NCBI GenBank assembly: GCA_963691815.1
Contig: OY829653.1
Coordinates: forward strand, 28,101,653-28,165,652
DNA length: 64,000 nt
Direction of reading: 5' to 3'
From: Echiichthys vipera
Lineage: Eukaryota > Chordata > Actinopteri > Perciformes > Trachinidae
A program made the position numbers and the translations under genes. Below are positions 28,506-40,659 of this stretch, piece after piece. Each line of letters opens with the position of its first letter. Position 1 is the first letter of the stretch. Below the pieces are notes generated by a model. That model did no database searches. It saw nothing but the letters and a program-made list of their open reading frames with translations, and had not been told where the DNA came from.

Positions 28506-29509
28506 CTACCTGCACCCGCACTGCTCCACCACCATGTCCTCGTACTGTTTATACACCACGTTATTGCCCGAGTCTATGTACAGGATGCTGATGGGGCTGA
28601 GTTTGGTGGGGACGCAGCAACTGGGCGGGGTGCTGTTGGGGTCCATGGAGTTCATGAGCGTCTGTATGATGGCGTGGTTGGTCGGCTCGAGGTGCGACCT
28701 CAAGGGGAAGTCGCAGACCCCCTCGCAGTGGTACGCCTCGTAATCCAGAGGCGCGATGATCCAGTCGTCCCAGCCCAGCTCTTTGAAATTCACATGCAGC
28801 GCTTTTTTGCTGCACCTGGATTTGGATTTCTTCCCGTGCCTCTTCCCGTGTCTGTTGCTCAGCGCTGTCCTCCGCCGCCGCCGGGGTCCCTCTCCTTTAA
28901 CCCCCCTCAGTGACACCCCCTCCTCCTCCTCCGCCGCCGCCTTTACCACCACCGCCGCCGCCGCCTCCTCCTTCTCGCCGACCGACCTCCGCGACTTGAT
29001 CTTCTCCTTCATCTCGTTGAACAGGTTTTCCCTCTTCTTGGAGCGGGTGTAGGCCACCAGGATGGCCTTCTCCTGCTGGGACCGGCCGCTCCTGCCCAGC
29101 CCCAGCTGCCTCAGGTCCACCTCGGTGTTGGATTTGCGGAGAGTGACGCGGAGCTGGAAACAGAGCTGGTTCCCCTGCTGCTGATATGGATGATGGTGGT
29201 GATGATGATGATGATGGGGGTGATGATAATGATGCTGGTGTGCTTTAAACATTTCCCACGCGTCCAAAACTTCCCAGCCGGCCTTGGTGGAGTCCAGTGG
29301 GTCCAGAGACCTGGAGTCCAGCAGTCTGTCCGAACGACAGGGGTAGAGCTGGATATCGTAGAGGCCCGTCGTCTGAAGGGAAGTCTGCAAAACCCCGGGC
29401 GCTCTTCTGAATATCCTTAATTCCGCCCCTACCAGCTCCTCTTTGTCTGAAAGGGTTGAGACATCAAACAGATACTTTTGTCTTCGCAGAGGAGAGTGCA
29501 AAAGATCGT
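28506..29509 (-). CDS. gdf6: gdf6 coding exon 2 (rest of prodomain and mature ligand)
   Basis: Begins after the acceptor TATCCTTGCAG on the minus strand and ends at TAG (28506-28508). It carries the rest of the prodomain, a histidine-rich tract (29184-29240), an Ala/Glu-rich low-complexity stretch (about residues 302-317), the furin site and the whole mature cystine-knot domain. GC content is high around 28860-28990, where the Arg-rich and Ala-rich stretches are encoded. Confidence 0.97.
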
Positions 29510-29602
29510 CTGCAAGGATAAAAGAAGAAAATAATTGCAGTCAGATTCACTTAGGGTGTACAGTGTTCACAGGGATGGGGGGCTCACATTCTCCAAGAGA
29601 GG

Positions 29603-29674
<72 letters not shown>

Positions 29675-31714
29675 TTACAAACGTCCAGCCTGAACCTGTC
29701 TGAAACAAACTACAGCTGACAAGAACTCAGAATGGATCAGAATGGAAAAAGCTCACACCACGTGTTACTGGCAAAAACATTGCTGGTTATCCAGCATTAA
29801 ACCGGCACTAGCTATATTCTACCCATTTGACCCCTAATGTTTCCTACTTTGATTTGACTACATCCTCACAGAATTCTCTTGATAATAAAATATTGTATAG
29901 GCTAATGCTAAATGCTAAACGAGGCTTAACTTCACAGAACTCGATTTAAGGTTTCCCCCTCCTCGAAGTGAAGTTTCATGCAAATGTGTTGCACATAAGT
30001 TGAAATTATTGTTCATGTCACACAGCAAGTATTTAATCTCACATGTTCCAGAAACGCATGTTCAGTATTTATCCACTGATCCACTGTCATTTTAGGGTCA
30101 AAATTCGTTTTTGATATTGCAGTGACAATAATCCAGTAAACTATGGCTCAAATGTAATGCCATGCCACTTTTAATCAAAGCCTGTGTGTTTTAATGAAAT
30201 AAATTCTGCTTTCATTTCACTTGACGACGGATTGATTATTCATTTCCAGCTCCTTGACAGGCTGGAAGAAAACTTTTCCTTCTTCACGGTCTCAAAAGCT
30301 TTTAAATGTAAGCAGGAGTCCGAACATTGCAATCTTGGTTCGTTTTCTTTTTTGGAGAACTCTTGCAGAGTTGTAAGGCAAAGACATGCAGAGGAAAGGA
30401 AAGACAAGGGGCCTAGTGATGTGAAGGCCCCCGGGTGCTGCCAGACACAACGGACCAAATGCGACTTGGCCTACTGTACACTCAACTGAACAATACACAA
30501 TTAATGCATTATTCCCTGCTGGAGACCAAGGAGGCCTTAAAATATTCCACCAAGGCGAACCAATGGGACTGGAATCTAACGCTGTGGAACAATGCGTTTA
30601 CAAAACACATTAAATATCAGCATTGGAGTAACAAGGGGGTGTGTTTTTCTACAAACATTTCGGATCAGAATTAAATATGTTTAGCATAATGTTATCACGT
30701 ATATTACGTTTATTAGAGTATAGACAAAATTAACGTTTTGCTTCAACAAAAAGTTATTTGGTACCATTTTCCGTTGATGTCGTTTTTTTCTATGAAAAAC
30801 GGAAAGAAATCAGCAAAAAAAGAGTGAAATCTTTTCTTTTTTTTTGCTTTTTCCCTTTTTTCGACAGCAGGACCTGGGATATTCAAATCAAGATTTTTTT
30901 TTTTTTAAGACAACCTTATTTACGTTGGGTTAAAATGTCACACTTTCCCACTTATATACAAACACAATCTTTTAAAGCCTTAAAGCGGAATTAAATTCAT
31001 TGTTGAGACCGAGGATGTGTGGTCTTTTGCCTTATAAAATCAAAGCCCGTTGCCTCGGCTGATTGTCTCCATTTTTATCTGGACGTTTAAAAATAAAAAA
31101 GTAATTAAAGTGACATGCCTCCATCTGAACACCCCTGTGATATAATCTGTAAAACTTGTACTAAAGAGATATTTGAATGGAGTTGTCAGTTTCCCTCCGT
31201 GAACCCTGCCGAGCCAAACAGTAAAAGCAGATTGAAACCCTGTGCTCGTTTCGGTGACTTTGAGCGTATGGTCTGCATTAGGATTCTTTTTTTTTTAATA
31301 AGACCTCAAACAAATCGAATACAAGTTCACCAAATAATTAACAGTTCTGAATTCCCAACTTCCTCATTAAAGCACTTCCCCTCTTATATTTCATCTCATC
31401 CTGCCAACGACAACATTCCCCTTAAAACGCTCCTGCACGGACTTTTACTGACTGACTGACTGAACACACTGTTGGAATTATTGAGAGATATTCGTGTTGA
31501 CAGTTAAAACATTTTAGAGACTTTTCATAATTTCATTATTATGTAAAAGGGCAATTTTTTCCATTACGCGTAAGATGCTTGACGGTGGATAATTGGGAGG
31601 GACTGGGGTGGACTTTATTGCTTGGTTAAAACGGCATCCTGTGCACTTTTGTTTGACCTTGCTGCTTGTATTTGAACAAATGCAAAACATGTTTTTGTCA
31701 TCTATGCCTCTGTT

Positions 31715-31798
<84 letters not shown>

Positions 31799-34154
31799 GA
31801 GAGAGAGAGAGAGAGAGAGGCCGGGCTGCACCATCTGCGCTTTAATGAGTTACCCCAAGTGCCAAAACTAATTTTCAGATTGGGGTTATTCTTTTCTGAT
31901 GTTGCCTTTTCTGACCTCCAGGAAACACCCTGCCTGCTTTTATAAGCACAATTCATTTACCTACAAAAGTGTGAAGGCCAAAGAAGCCGTAGCTCTTAGG
32001 CGCACTCAGTAAAACCTGTCTCTGCATGGATGAATAATGCGTAAAAGACGTAAAAACCTGTTACTTTACGCGTCAAAGGCTGCCACCGTGTGTATTTCTT
32101 TCCTGGTGGAGGCGATTTAAAAAACGAAAAACGCCCAGCTGAGGTTCATTCTACATGTTAATGCAATGCAACACTTAGGGGATGCTGGGAGGGATCCCAA
32201 AAGAAACCAAAGGCGCTTGAGCTGAAAGAACGGGAAGAAAAATAATTTTCCGTAATTAAAGTGGCGGTCGCAAAGGGAGGTTCCGCAGTAAAAACACGTA
32301 CCACTTCACAGTGGAGGAAGTGCTCTTTCATTTTTTTCCCCCCTCGTCGTTTTTTGGTGATGTGCCCATCGCGGCCGAGCTGGGTCATTATGGGAGAATA
32401 GACAGTGTTTGATATGTTATGACATGGACACTCAATTAGATCACCGAGTTCAAATACTCCAATCAGCCGTTCGATGCCAAGCAGCTCTCAGAGGGTCCAG
32501 CTCGGGGTCACAGCCAGTGACACATCACATCAAAATCACAGGAGAAAGCGAGGCGTTTTTCCTATCAAATCAGTTCACACTGCAAGAAATGGCCACACGG
32601 ACGAGCCTTTAAGCTTTTGAGTTATTCTTCCAACGTCATTTTTTACTTCCGAAAATAAACAATTGTGTGAGGGTACACCAGTTATTTCCAATGCAGTTAG
32701 GTGTTGTTGTGCAATTTGTATCAAATACAGTAATATATTTTCAAAGTGGATTTCACTAAACGTTAGTCCTGGAAAAAAAGGTCGGTTTGCACTGAAAATA
32801 ATTGCAGTTGCACCTCACCTATAGGCAGATAATAATAGGATTTGTGCAGATGACTCTGGACTAAATAACTCCCAATGATGGATATTTTTTGCAGCGCGCA
32901 GTCTCGGGGTGTTTCAGACCGGAGGGAACGCAAACAAAGATAGCTTTTATTTCCCCTGCAAAGATTAACTCGGCTTATGTCCTCTTGTGTGTGTTGGATG
33001 TTTTTGTGTTTATCAGATTGTGTTTGTCCTCGCAGGCCAGTCAAATCACTTGGTTACACGTGTTAACTGACTCAAACACCTGCTTCTCACACCGACCCAC
33101 TCTGACATGGCCCCCAGCTCCCTTTGTCAGCACAAGTTGGCCAAACTGGACACCATAGTGACAGCAGACTGGGCTTTTTAATATGGGCCGGATTTGGGGG
33201 TTAACCTCGGTTTTTATTTTAAATGTCCGGGCTTATTTCACCGTGGAGATTAATGTTAAAAAAAAATCTAAAATGAAGCTACCACCGAGTGTTCCCCTAA
33301 AACTTAAAATCCTCTGTATTCAGAGGAGGTTGGGAGTAGAATGGTTTTTGCTGCAGCCTGCACTGACAGTGATTTACAGCCTTCATTAAGAGAGCGCCAT
33401 AATTAGTGTTTTACTGTCGTGTTACCCAGAGGTTAATTTAAGCGTAATATAAGTTAATACTCGGAAAAAGTTACATGTTTGGCGGCTGTGCGGCAAATAT
33501 ATCCGAACACAACCGCACAACTGCTCATGAACAACCTATGATCTTGTAGTTTTCAAAACTTTTCTTTTGTTTAACAATTATTCTTGTGATTTGTGGATAT
33601 TTTGTTTTTAAAAGTGCATTCTGCGCGTTATTTTTGCCTGATCTAAAACATGCGCAAAAATTGCCGTTGCGAGCACGTTTTTTTCTATACTTTTCAGCCA
33701 CAGATCTATACAAAAGCAGTCATTTAAGGCAAAACTATACCACAGAATTATGCAGGAATGAGTCGAGGGAGCTGGCAGCGGACTGAAACCAACCTGTTCC
33801 TCTGTCCACAAAACTTGTTATGGTGTTGGCAGATTTAGAGGAGCGGAAAAAGCTTGCGTTTAGTCCGAGCTTCTCTGCAGCCGAGTATGTCCTGTATATA
33901 GAGAGCATGTATTCATGCGGCACAATAGAGTCCTTTAGGTCTTCTTTGTGATGGCCTACGATAGGGTGCGTAGACGCGAGGATGTCTTTTAGGATTTTGG
34001 ATGACCTTTGTCCATCCCGATGAGAGATCCGGGCTCCCCTGTTTCTCCTCGGCGCAGAGGGAGAGATGATAGCAGCAGACTGGAAACACGGTATATTCCC
34101 AAGGAAAATAAGGAACAGGCCCAGATATAGCGTTAAGAGTCGAGATGCGTCCAT
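28506..34154 (-). CDS. gdf6: gdf6 (growth/differentiation factor 6, BMP13; gdf6a-like), two coding exons
   Basis: Secreted TGF-beta/BMP ligand. In vertebrates GDF6 signals through BMP receptors and SMAD1/5/8 and patterns the dorsal eye, joints and skeleton. The CDS joins 34154-33794 and 29509-28506, giving 454 residues against 455 in human. Residues 1-22 are a hydrophobic signal peptide. The prodomain follows and contains the family-typical stretch AAEKLGLNASFF. A basic run RRRRR, cleavable by furin, ends at residue 334. The mature chain is 335-454 (120 residues) with the seven knot cysteines at 353, 382, 386, 418, 419, 451 and 453, ending CGCR. FKELGWDDWIIAPL and MNSMDPNSTPPSCC favour GDF6 over GDF5 and GDF7. 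The start is the ATG at 34154 in a strong Kozak context (ACCATGG); the in-frame GTG 15 nt upstream is not needed. Whether this is the a or b teleost paralogue is inferred from a remembered match to gdf6a. Confidence 0.96.
29606..29670. repeat. (CT)n microsatellite in gdf6 intron
   Basis: 65 bp of CT on the plus strand, GA in the gdf6 transcript, ending about 95 bp before the exon 2 acceptor. Confidence 0.97.
31717..31819. repeat. (GA)n microsatellite in gdf6 intron
   Basis: About 103 bp of GA with two GAGTGAG interruptions on the plus strand. In the gdf6 transcript it is CU, complementary to the tract at 29606-29670. Confidence 0.97.
33794..34154 (-). CDS. gdf6: gdf6 coding exon 1
   Basis: Encodes the signal peptide and first third of the prodomain, residues 1-120 plus one base of codon 121. 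The donor on the minus strand reads ACAG|GTTGGT. The last G joins AC from exon 2 to make Asp, giving FVDRGTDDLLHSPLRRQ, which fits the GDF6 family across the junction. The exon is followed by a 4.28-kb phase-1 intron. Confidence 0.95.
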
Positions 34155-34657
34155 GGTTGGAAGAGTCACCGGGAGATCTGAAGAAACTCTTTATTTCCCG
34201 CTCAGTGAATTTGGATTCGGGGGCCGCCGGAGTCGGAGATGGTGTGCGCATCAGGGTCGGAGAACTGTTACTTTTGCGCCCTCCGGTCGCACCAGAAGAA
34301 GTGCGTTTTGCGCTCTTGACTCCACACAAGAGTGGAGACTGTTGGGCCGAGAGAAACACGCCCACATGGTCGCTGAGTGCAGGGCTTTCCAAACAATTCT
34401 GTGTCACAGACCTCGAAACAGACGCGCACTAGAGCCAAGGGACCGCCACAAGACACACACACACGAGAATCCAAGTGGGAACGTTTTTTGAACTACACCG
34501 TCCATAGAGAATAATTTATTTCGGATGACAATAACCTAAATTGGGATATCATTTAGGGAATCGAACTACGATGAAATGATTTCTTGTAAATCGTGCTCCT
34601 TTCTCAAACTTAGACAGAGGTTTGTCTACACAGGTAGCTACTTCCGTTAATACCAAG

Positions 34658-34665
34658 TTTATAAA
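34658..34665 (-). promoter_or_regulatory. gdf6: TATA-like motif upstream of gdf6
   Basis: TTTATAAA lies about 500 bp upstream of the gdf6 ATG. Use of this site would give a 5' UTR of roughly 470 nt. The motif is short and palindromic and could occur by chance in AT-rich DNA, so the call is weak. Confidence 0.25.
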
Positions 34666-34779
34666 GTTGACAAAAGTAGTTTCTTGTTTACACAATTTCA
34701 GAAAACCTAAAACAAAGTTATAGTGCTCCTTATCACAAAGTCTTTGAGAGTCTGAAAGTTTCCAAGGACACGTCAGATC

Positions 34780-34799
34780 AGATTAGATTAGATTAGATT
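34780..34799. repeat. short AGATT tandem array upstream of gdf6
   Basis: Four AGATT units in tandem, about 630 bp upstream of the gdf6 start. Read on the minus strand they give repeated TAATCT, the core recognised by K50 homeodomain proteins (Otx, Crx, Pitx). The motif is seen; any regulatory role is inference. Confidence 0.6.
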
Positions 34800-36324
34800 T
34801 TACGCACAGATAGACTGAAAACATCGTGTTAACAAGGTACTCATAAAGCAGCGGCATTTTTTAAAGAAACATCATAAATTCTATTTAGTATGACATGTTT
34901 TTTTTAGCGGGAGATTAAATGATGTGGAATCAATACTAGCATGTATCAAGGCGGATTCAATTGGAGTATTTGCCTATGTGTTGAGCGGATGGCATTTGAA
35001 AAAGAGAGACTCAACTCATGGAACTACAAGCTGAGGGCAGAGGTCTCGTGCATTTAAATGTGACATAGAGATGTGATCACAGTGAACCTAAAACATTTTG
35101 CCTTCACATGGAGACGTTCAAATACATCAAACATGTTTTTAAATCACACTAGTGACCTCTAGTGGACACCACCATTCGTTACAAATCGATGTGTCCCATT
35201 TATAAAGAAACCGAAGGAAACGAGGACAAATGCTGCATTCACGTGCACTGGGAAAATCTGGCTGTATGATTCTATTGAAACAGGCTCAACTCTGTCGTGT
35301 AACAGGTCAGTGATCCCCCGTTAAAACGGTATAAAACTCGTTCTGATCAGCTTTCACGCACGGACATAAACGTCTGGTTTTTGTCTTACAGTAAAGGACA
35401 CGGGCCAATGTTCTATAGAAAATCTAACAATGAGTAAAGGGGTTTCACCTCAAACTGTGACAATAAGTCCATTATATCTTTCAATTTGAATTGGACATTC
35501 CCAAAGACATCATAGTACATTACAGAATGCAGCCGATTAAGAAAAATGGGACCTGTGATAACCAGAAAGATGCATGCCACCAACAGACAGATTTATGCAT
35601 TTGTAATTCTCAAACTGCGTCATAGCGGTTTGACATATCGGTGTCTTCTTGCAGTCATTTGCATTTCGACTGCTCTTTAAAACAAGGCACAATAATGCAA
35701 TTTTACTGATCAAAGTCAAGTGAATGTAATTTGTACAAAAATGATTTGCATCAATAACATGATAGGCAAGTATTTTAGGCTCGCATGGAGGGTTGTCCCT
35801 TTCTTTAGCCCTAATAAATAAAAAAGTTGGGCGTTTCACTGATTCAGGTTACAGTGATGGAGATATTCATGTCAATGCATTTAGTTATGTTAACCCGCAG
35901 CCCACTGGATGACATGATCAAGATGTGCCCCAGCAGAGGGCATCAGTGATAAGAACACCGACTGCTGCTCCTGAGTCACATGCTAACATTTGATCCAGTA
36001 CCACCCAGTGTCAGTGCTTCCCCGGAACACAATCTGAGCCCCTTATGATGATGAACGCCTGTGCAAAGGAAGATACAACACTAACGTAAGGCCTGCAGGT
36101 TATCTCACAGAGATACGCGACACCAATTCATTCCCATAGTGGGCTGCAATCACTGTCAATCGGGATATCATTTCTACACTTGATTCAATGACAAGGTTCT
36201 TCAGGCGAATAAGGCGTTTTTACCGTGTTGTGGTATTATTTTAGGATGGACAGGAGTTAGCGCCTACCTCCATGATTTCAGCACCATGGAGAGCAAACTC
36301 GCTCTTACACTGAGGACATAGACC

Positions 36325-36329
<5 letters not shown>

Positions 36330-36407
<78 letters not shown>

Positions 36408-36429
36408 CGTGCGTGCGTGTGTGTGTGTA
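36330..36429. repeat. (GT)n microsatellite
   Basis: About 100 bp of GT ending in a few GTGC units, lying between gdf6 and the candidate sybu first exon. Confidence 0.97.
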
Positions 36430-36659
36430 GGAACTATTTGGATGAATGTTCTAAAATATAAAATTGATTTCGGCGATGATATTCATATTAGAATGTGCAT
36501 CCATGACTAATGTATTATTAATGTATCATACGTTGACAGGCATGTCACTTATATGTTGGTCAGACTGCCATGTTCACATGTAGCTCGTATTATACGCCAG
36601 CCTGTCTGCAGTTGATGGCTCTATGAAGGAGGGCAGTGAGTGGTTAAGTAATGCCTCGC

Positions 36660-36895
36660 GCGTTATGTAACGCACTTGGGATGGTCGTCATATTGCGCGT
36701 GCATTGACAGCGGTCTCACTTCTTGTCCAATCGTGTGTGTCCTCAGTCTGCACACAGCTCCCCTCCACCCGACATCCATCCAAACAGCAGAGCGGAGGCT
36801 GGTACCGTCGGACGGAGAACCAGCAGCGGAACGACCCTTTGTGCTTCACCGACTCATGCGCATCCTTCTGACAAGAACCACCACCGCCCATCCAG
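36660..36895 (+). promoter_or_regulatory. sybu: CpG-rich segment, candidate promoter and non-coding first exon of sybu
   Basis: The region has more CpG than its surroundings, a CCAAT motif near 36728 and then a GC-rich stretch ending CATCCAG|GCAAGC. That ending resembles the rare GC-AG splice donor (consensus AG|GCAAGT). The first coding exon of sybu has a clear 3' splice acceptor just before 41698, so an upstream 5' UTR exon must exist, and this is the best candidate seen. It could instead be a regulatory island of gdf6. Confidence 0.3.
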
Positions 36896-37602
36896 GCAAG
36901 CGTTTCATTTATTGTCCTTTCACGGGAAATCATTTTAAATCAATCCATTATGACCATTCGGTTAGAAAAAGGAAATCAAAGTAACACAGGGCGGGAGCAG
37001 GTGGTCTGAGCAGGAGCTGTTTACAAGTTCAGGAACGAGTCTTTTTGTCGAATCACGCAAATGTTCGCACGCCTCATACATGTTTTTGGGCTGGTTCTGG
37101 GTGAGGTGTGGACGCACGAGGTCCGGACTTTGGTGTTTACATCACTATGGCTATATCGTAATTCGCGTGCCTTTATTCTAGAGGCACCTCACGGAGAAAA
37201 ACATTGATGAAACCAAACAAAATCTCCATGTATCGGTGGATACAACATGAAATGATGTAAAACAAGCCGTTTGGAGGCAGTGTGCGAGAAGATGCTGTCA
37301 TTGTCAGGGCACATCAGGACACGAACGTCTCATAAGCCTTTCTAAAGCATGAAAATGGTGAAGTGAGATGTGGAAAACAAAGGGAGGCATGTGAGCATGT
37401 AAACACATGGGAGGGTCTTTTCAGTGGTGAGAGCAGTGCTTCTATTTGATGGCTCATAAGCTTCAGCATGTTGCATTTAGTGTATTATGAGAATGTTGTG
37501 TGTTTGTAAATGGTTTTAGCATCATATAGGTTCCATGTATACAAACTGAGAATGAGTCTATGGTCTATGGCAGTCTTCTGTGTTATTATATAATGGTATA
37601 AG

Positions 37603-37930
37603 TAGGCCTGCAACTGATAATTTTTTCATTAGTCTGCAGATCATATTATAGATTTATCGATCCATCCATTTGGTTAAAAAAAACTGTCCATCCCAGTTCC
37701 TCAAAGTCAAAAGTGATGTCTTTAAATGTCTTGTTTCATCAGCTCAAAACACAAAGATTCTCAGTTTAATATGATGCACAATAGAGGAAAGCAGGAAATA
37801 TCTACATTTGGGAGGCTGAAAAGAGAAAAGAGCATTTTCTGCCATTTTTTGCATGAAAAACGACTTTAATGATTAATGGGTTTTAGTTGCTGGTTAATTT
37901 TCTCTCGATGGACAAATAGTTGCAGCTCTA
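37603..37930. mobile_element. hAT-type MITE, 328 bp
   Basis: Ends TAGGCCTGCAACT and AGTTGCAGCTCTA are inverted (11 of 13). Flanks GGTATAAG and GGTACAAG form an 8-bp target duplication with one mismatch, the hAT pattern. The internal sequence resembles a widespread teleost repeat. Confidence 0.8.
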
Positions 37931-40659
37931 GGTACAAGCCTAATAAACTTATTCTGGACTGTCAGAAAGGCATTTTATCAGTTTTGGTATTGGTTTCAAT
38001 GTGCTTTGATCACTGAAAGTCAAAGTGAAAGTCAAAGTACTCAGCAATGACATCAGGCAATGATGATGCAGTCTGTTTAGAGGTTATGAGCTCAGAACAA
38101 GTGTTGCAAATGACGTGCTACTCAAAAAGAATGAATTTTCAGAGTACAATTGTTTCCTTTATTCAAACAAGGATGCTCAGTGAAGCTCACACCGTTCAAA
38201 ACTCTACCATTGTCTGTCACTTAGGAGTCCATCAGAGTGCATCAAATGTTCGTCATCACTTGAATTACATAACTTAAAGCCTTAGAAATCATATAAATAG
38301 CACAAAGAGTAAGTGCATCATGGGGTTAATACTGAGATAAAATTAGAATAAACAGCTTCGCATTAGTCCATGTGCATCATCAACATTAGAACTGGGATGG
38401 ATTAAGGGAATTTATTATTCACGCCCATTCCATGCTGTTTTTAAAAGTAGACCATCTGGACAAGGAAAATAGCTCAAGTGGAGGCTTAAAGACTTGTTTA
38501 TCAGTCATGTACAAATGATATCAGCATCTGACAGCACTGACATATTTGATCTAAGTCTTCCCTTCCCAGTATGTCTACTTCTTAAATCAGGGCCCTCTTG
38601 CGTTTGGATGAGTTGTTAGAGTGATTGTGTAATGCTTACACACAGGTAGTTTGTTCGTCATGCTTAGGAGAGCTGAAAATCCTGTGTTTGCAACTTAGAT
38701 AATGCTTAGCCTGTCGCTCAGTGGGTAGCCAATCAACATTGTCCGGAGTCAAGCAGAGGATGCATGTGCAGAATGAAATGCATAATCCTACTTTAGAGGG
38801 GCTGCTTCAGAACAAACACCGTGGAAACAGGCAAAATGTCACCACAGCTAAGATGAAACAATCCAATTAGAGTTACTTACTTCAGGTCGCAGAGCGTAGA
38901 CAGGGGTCCGCGTCCAAGCATCTCACAGGGTTTCAAGGTACAAGTTGACACTATGAGTGACTATCAGCTTATTATATTATCCAGGCACCAGAACAAATAG
39001 CATGAAATGATTCTTTTTTTAAATGATATGGCTCAGCTCTTACTCTTTATTTTCATGTTGACGTTCCTTCGCATAGCAGTTGCATTTGCATTATAAAAGT
39101 CACATCCTAAGATAGATAAAGCATCCCTCTATCTTCTCAACCCCACCCTGTTTAATGAATCATTTTTTACCCTATTCATTCAGCTCATATTTTATTTCTT
39201 TCCGAGCACTTAACTAGTGCACATAGTCATTTCAGGCTCATTGAAAGACTTCTTTAACATGCATTATTAGTTTCTTTTTCTTGGTTTTAAATTTTAAAAA
39301 GATCAGCTGAACTCCTAGTAAGATAGTCTGTTAAAACATAAAGCAAAATATGCCATAATCATATGCTGCAACAGCTGAAATGTAAGTCAGTAGTACTTAG
39401 ATAAGTATAGACAGAAGCTCCCTAGCTCAAGGACACAGTGTTCATTCAGTTTGAAAAAAACACGGTACAGCTGAATGGTGAACGCCCTCACACCACCTCG
39501 GCCCACTCAAGATATTTTCTCAGTGAAGGACAGCGTTTCAGAATGAGCAGCCGAAGCTTTCACTCTTTTCAGATTCACACATAATTGCTCCCATCTAGCT
39601 TGAGTCGTCCATGCAGCGTTTTCCCTCCGTTGCTAAGACTGTTGCTAGGGCACGGCTCTGGTTGCTCTGCAAAGCTTGGTGCCTATATCTGATTCTGTTG
39701 TGCCAGTATGCCAGGCAGCTTTGCAATCCTACAGTATGATGATACTGTGGATGCCTGAAAAAAAAAGTGAAACTGTAGGCAAAGTGATGTAGGCCACCCA
39801 GAACACAAATCTATTTTTGAGTCTGATAGTCTGATAAAAGGTTCAGTTTGATTCCCACGAGTCTCTGTTCTATTTTTGTAATCCTCTTTGGGCCACGGTG
39901 GTTTTGAAGAAAGGATTTTGCACGAGTCTTGGCTGCTCATAAAGGGAACTTGACTCATACTATAGGTCACTTGGTGATATAATTCTGTCATTGATGGGGG
40001 ATTGTTTGAGAAAGCCTGGCAAAATGTGAGAAAATGTACCATCTGGATAATTGGAGGTTCAGATTCACTGATGTGACAGCAGTACACAGGCCTTGGGGTC
40101 AATTACATCATTCCCAATGCAAAAAAAGAAAAAAACACGTATGCACTTACGTAACTGACCTCCTGAGGCTGCGATGTTGAGAAGAAACCAACAGGCGAGA
40201 GGAAGTGAAGTGATTGTATAAAGTTTATTCAAGCATATTCAAGCGTGAGAGAAAACCTGCATTATTTAGCTTTAAAGCATTAATAAAATATGTCTGTTCC
40301 TTGTTTAGATGTACATGTAAAGAACGAAAAGTCTTTACAAGAGGTCTACTTTGGTCTCTATTAGTCAACTTTATTAAGAGGATATAATATGACTCCATCA
40401 CCTATTAGAAGCCCTTTGTAGCTTTTGGCAGGCAGCTCACAGTTTTGGCACAGAATGTTTGCTGAGTAAGTGATATACTGAAGTTGGACAGATGAAATAT
40501 TACTGTGGTTCATCCGATCATCTTAATCCAGGATGAATATGAAAAGAGTAATACCAATCTTTCTTCTTTTTAGCTGTATCTGTTTAGTCTGAATTCTCTA
40601 CTCTTTTGAAACCACACGCAGATGATTCAACAGGTATTTAAGATTTATTCATTTCGTAG

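Larger units (their letters stand above)
29510..33793 (-). other. gdf6: gdf6 intron 1
   Basis: This 4284-bp GT-AG intron separates the two coding exons. It holds a CT tract at 29606-29670, about 95 bp from the exon 2 acceptor, and a GA tract at 31717-31819. No exon-like or gene-like segment is visible in the remainder, which may carry regulatory elements that cannot be identified from one sequence. Confidence 0.9.

Noticed and set aside
28473..28913. 146-codon plus-strand ORF opposite gdf6 exon 2; also 28756-29052
   Set aside because: Antisense shadow of a conserved GC-rich coding exon with no similarity to a known protein.
34154..34169. In-frame GTG start for gdf6, adding five residues
   Set aside because: The downstream ATG has a strong Kozak context and begins a normal signal peptide like other gdf6 proteins.
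33913..34407. 164-codon minus-strand ORF overlapping gdf6 exon 1 in another frame, and plus-strand ORF 34066-34491
   Set aside because: Out of frame with the signal peptide and prodomain that clearly match the GDF family.
39625..39655. Paired GTTGCTA motifs resembling RFX X-box half sites
   Set aside because: Only direct half sites are present, with no proper inverted partner, so a binding site is not supported.
39683..40102. 139-codon minus-strand ORF between gdf6 and sybu
   Set aside because: No domain recognised, no paired splice sites and no neighbouring exon; chance ORF of this length is plausible in 64 kb.
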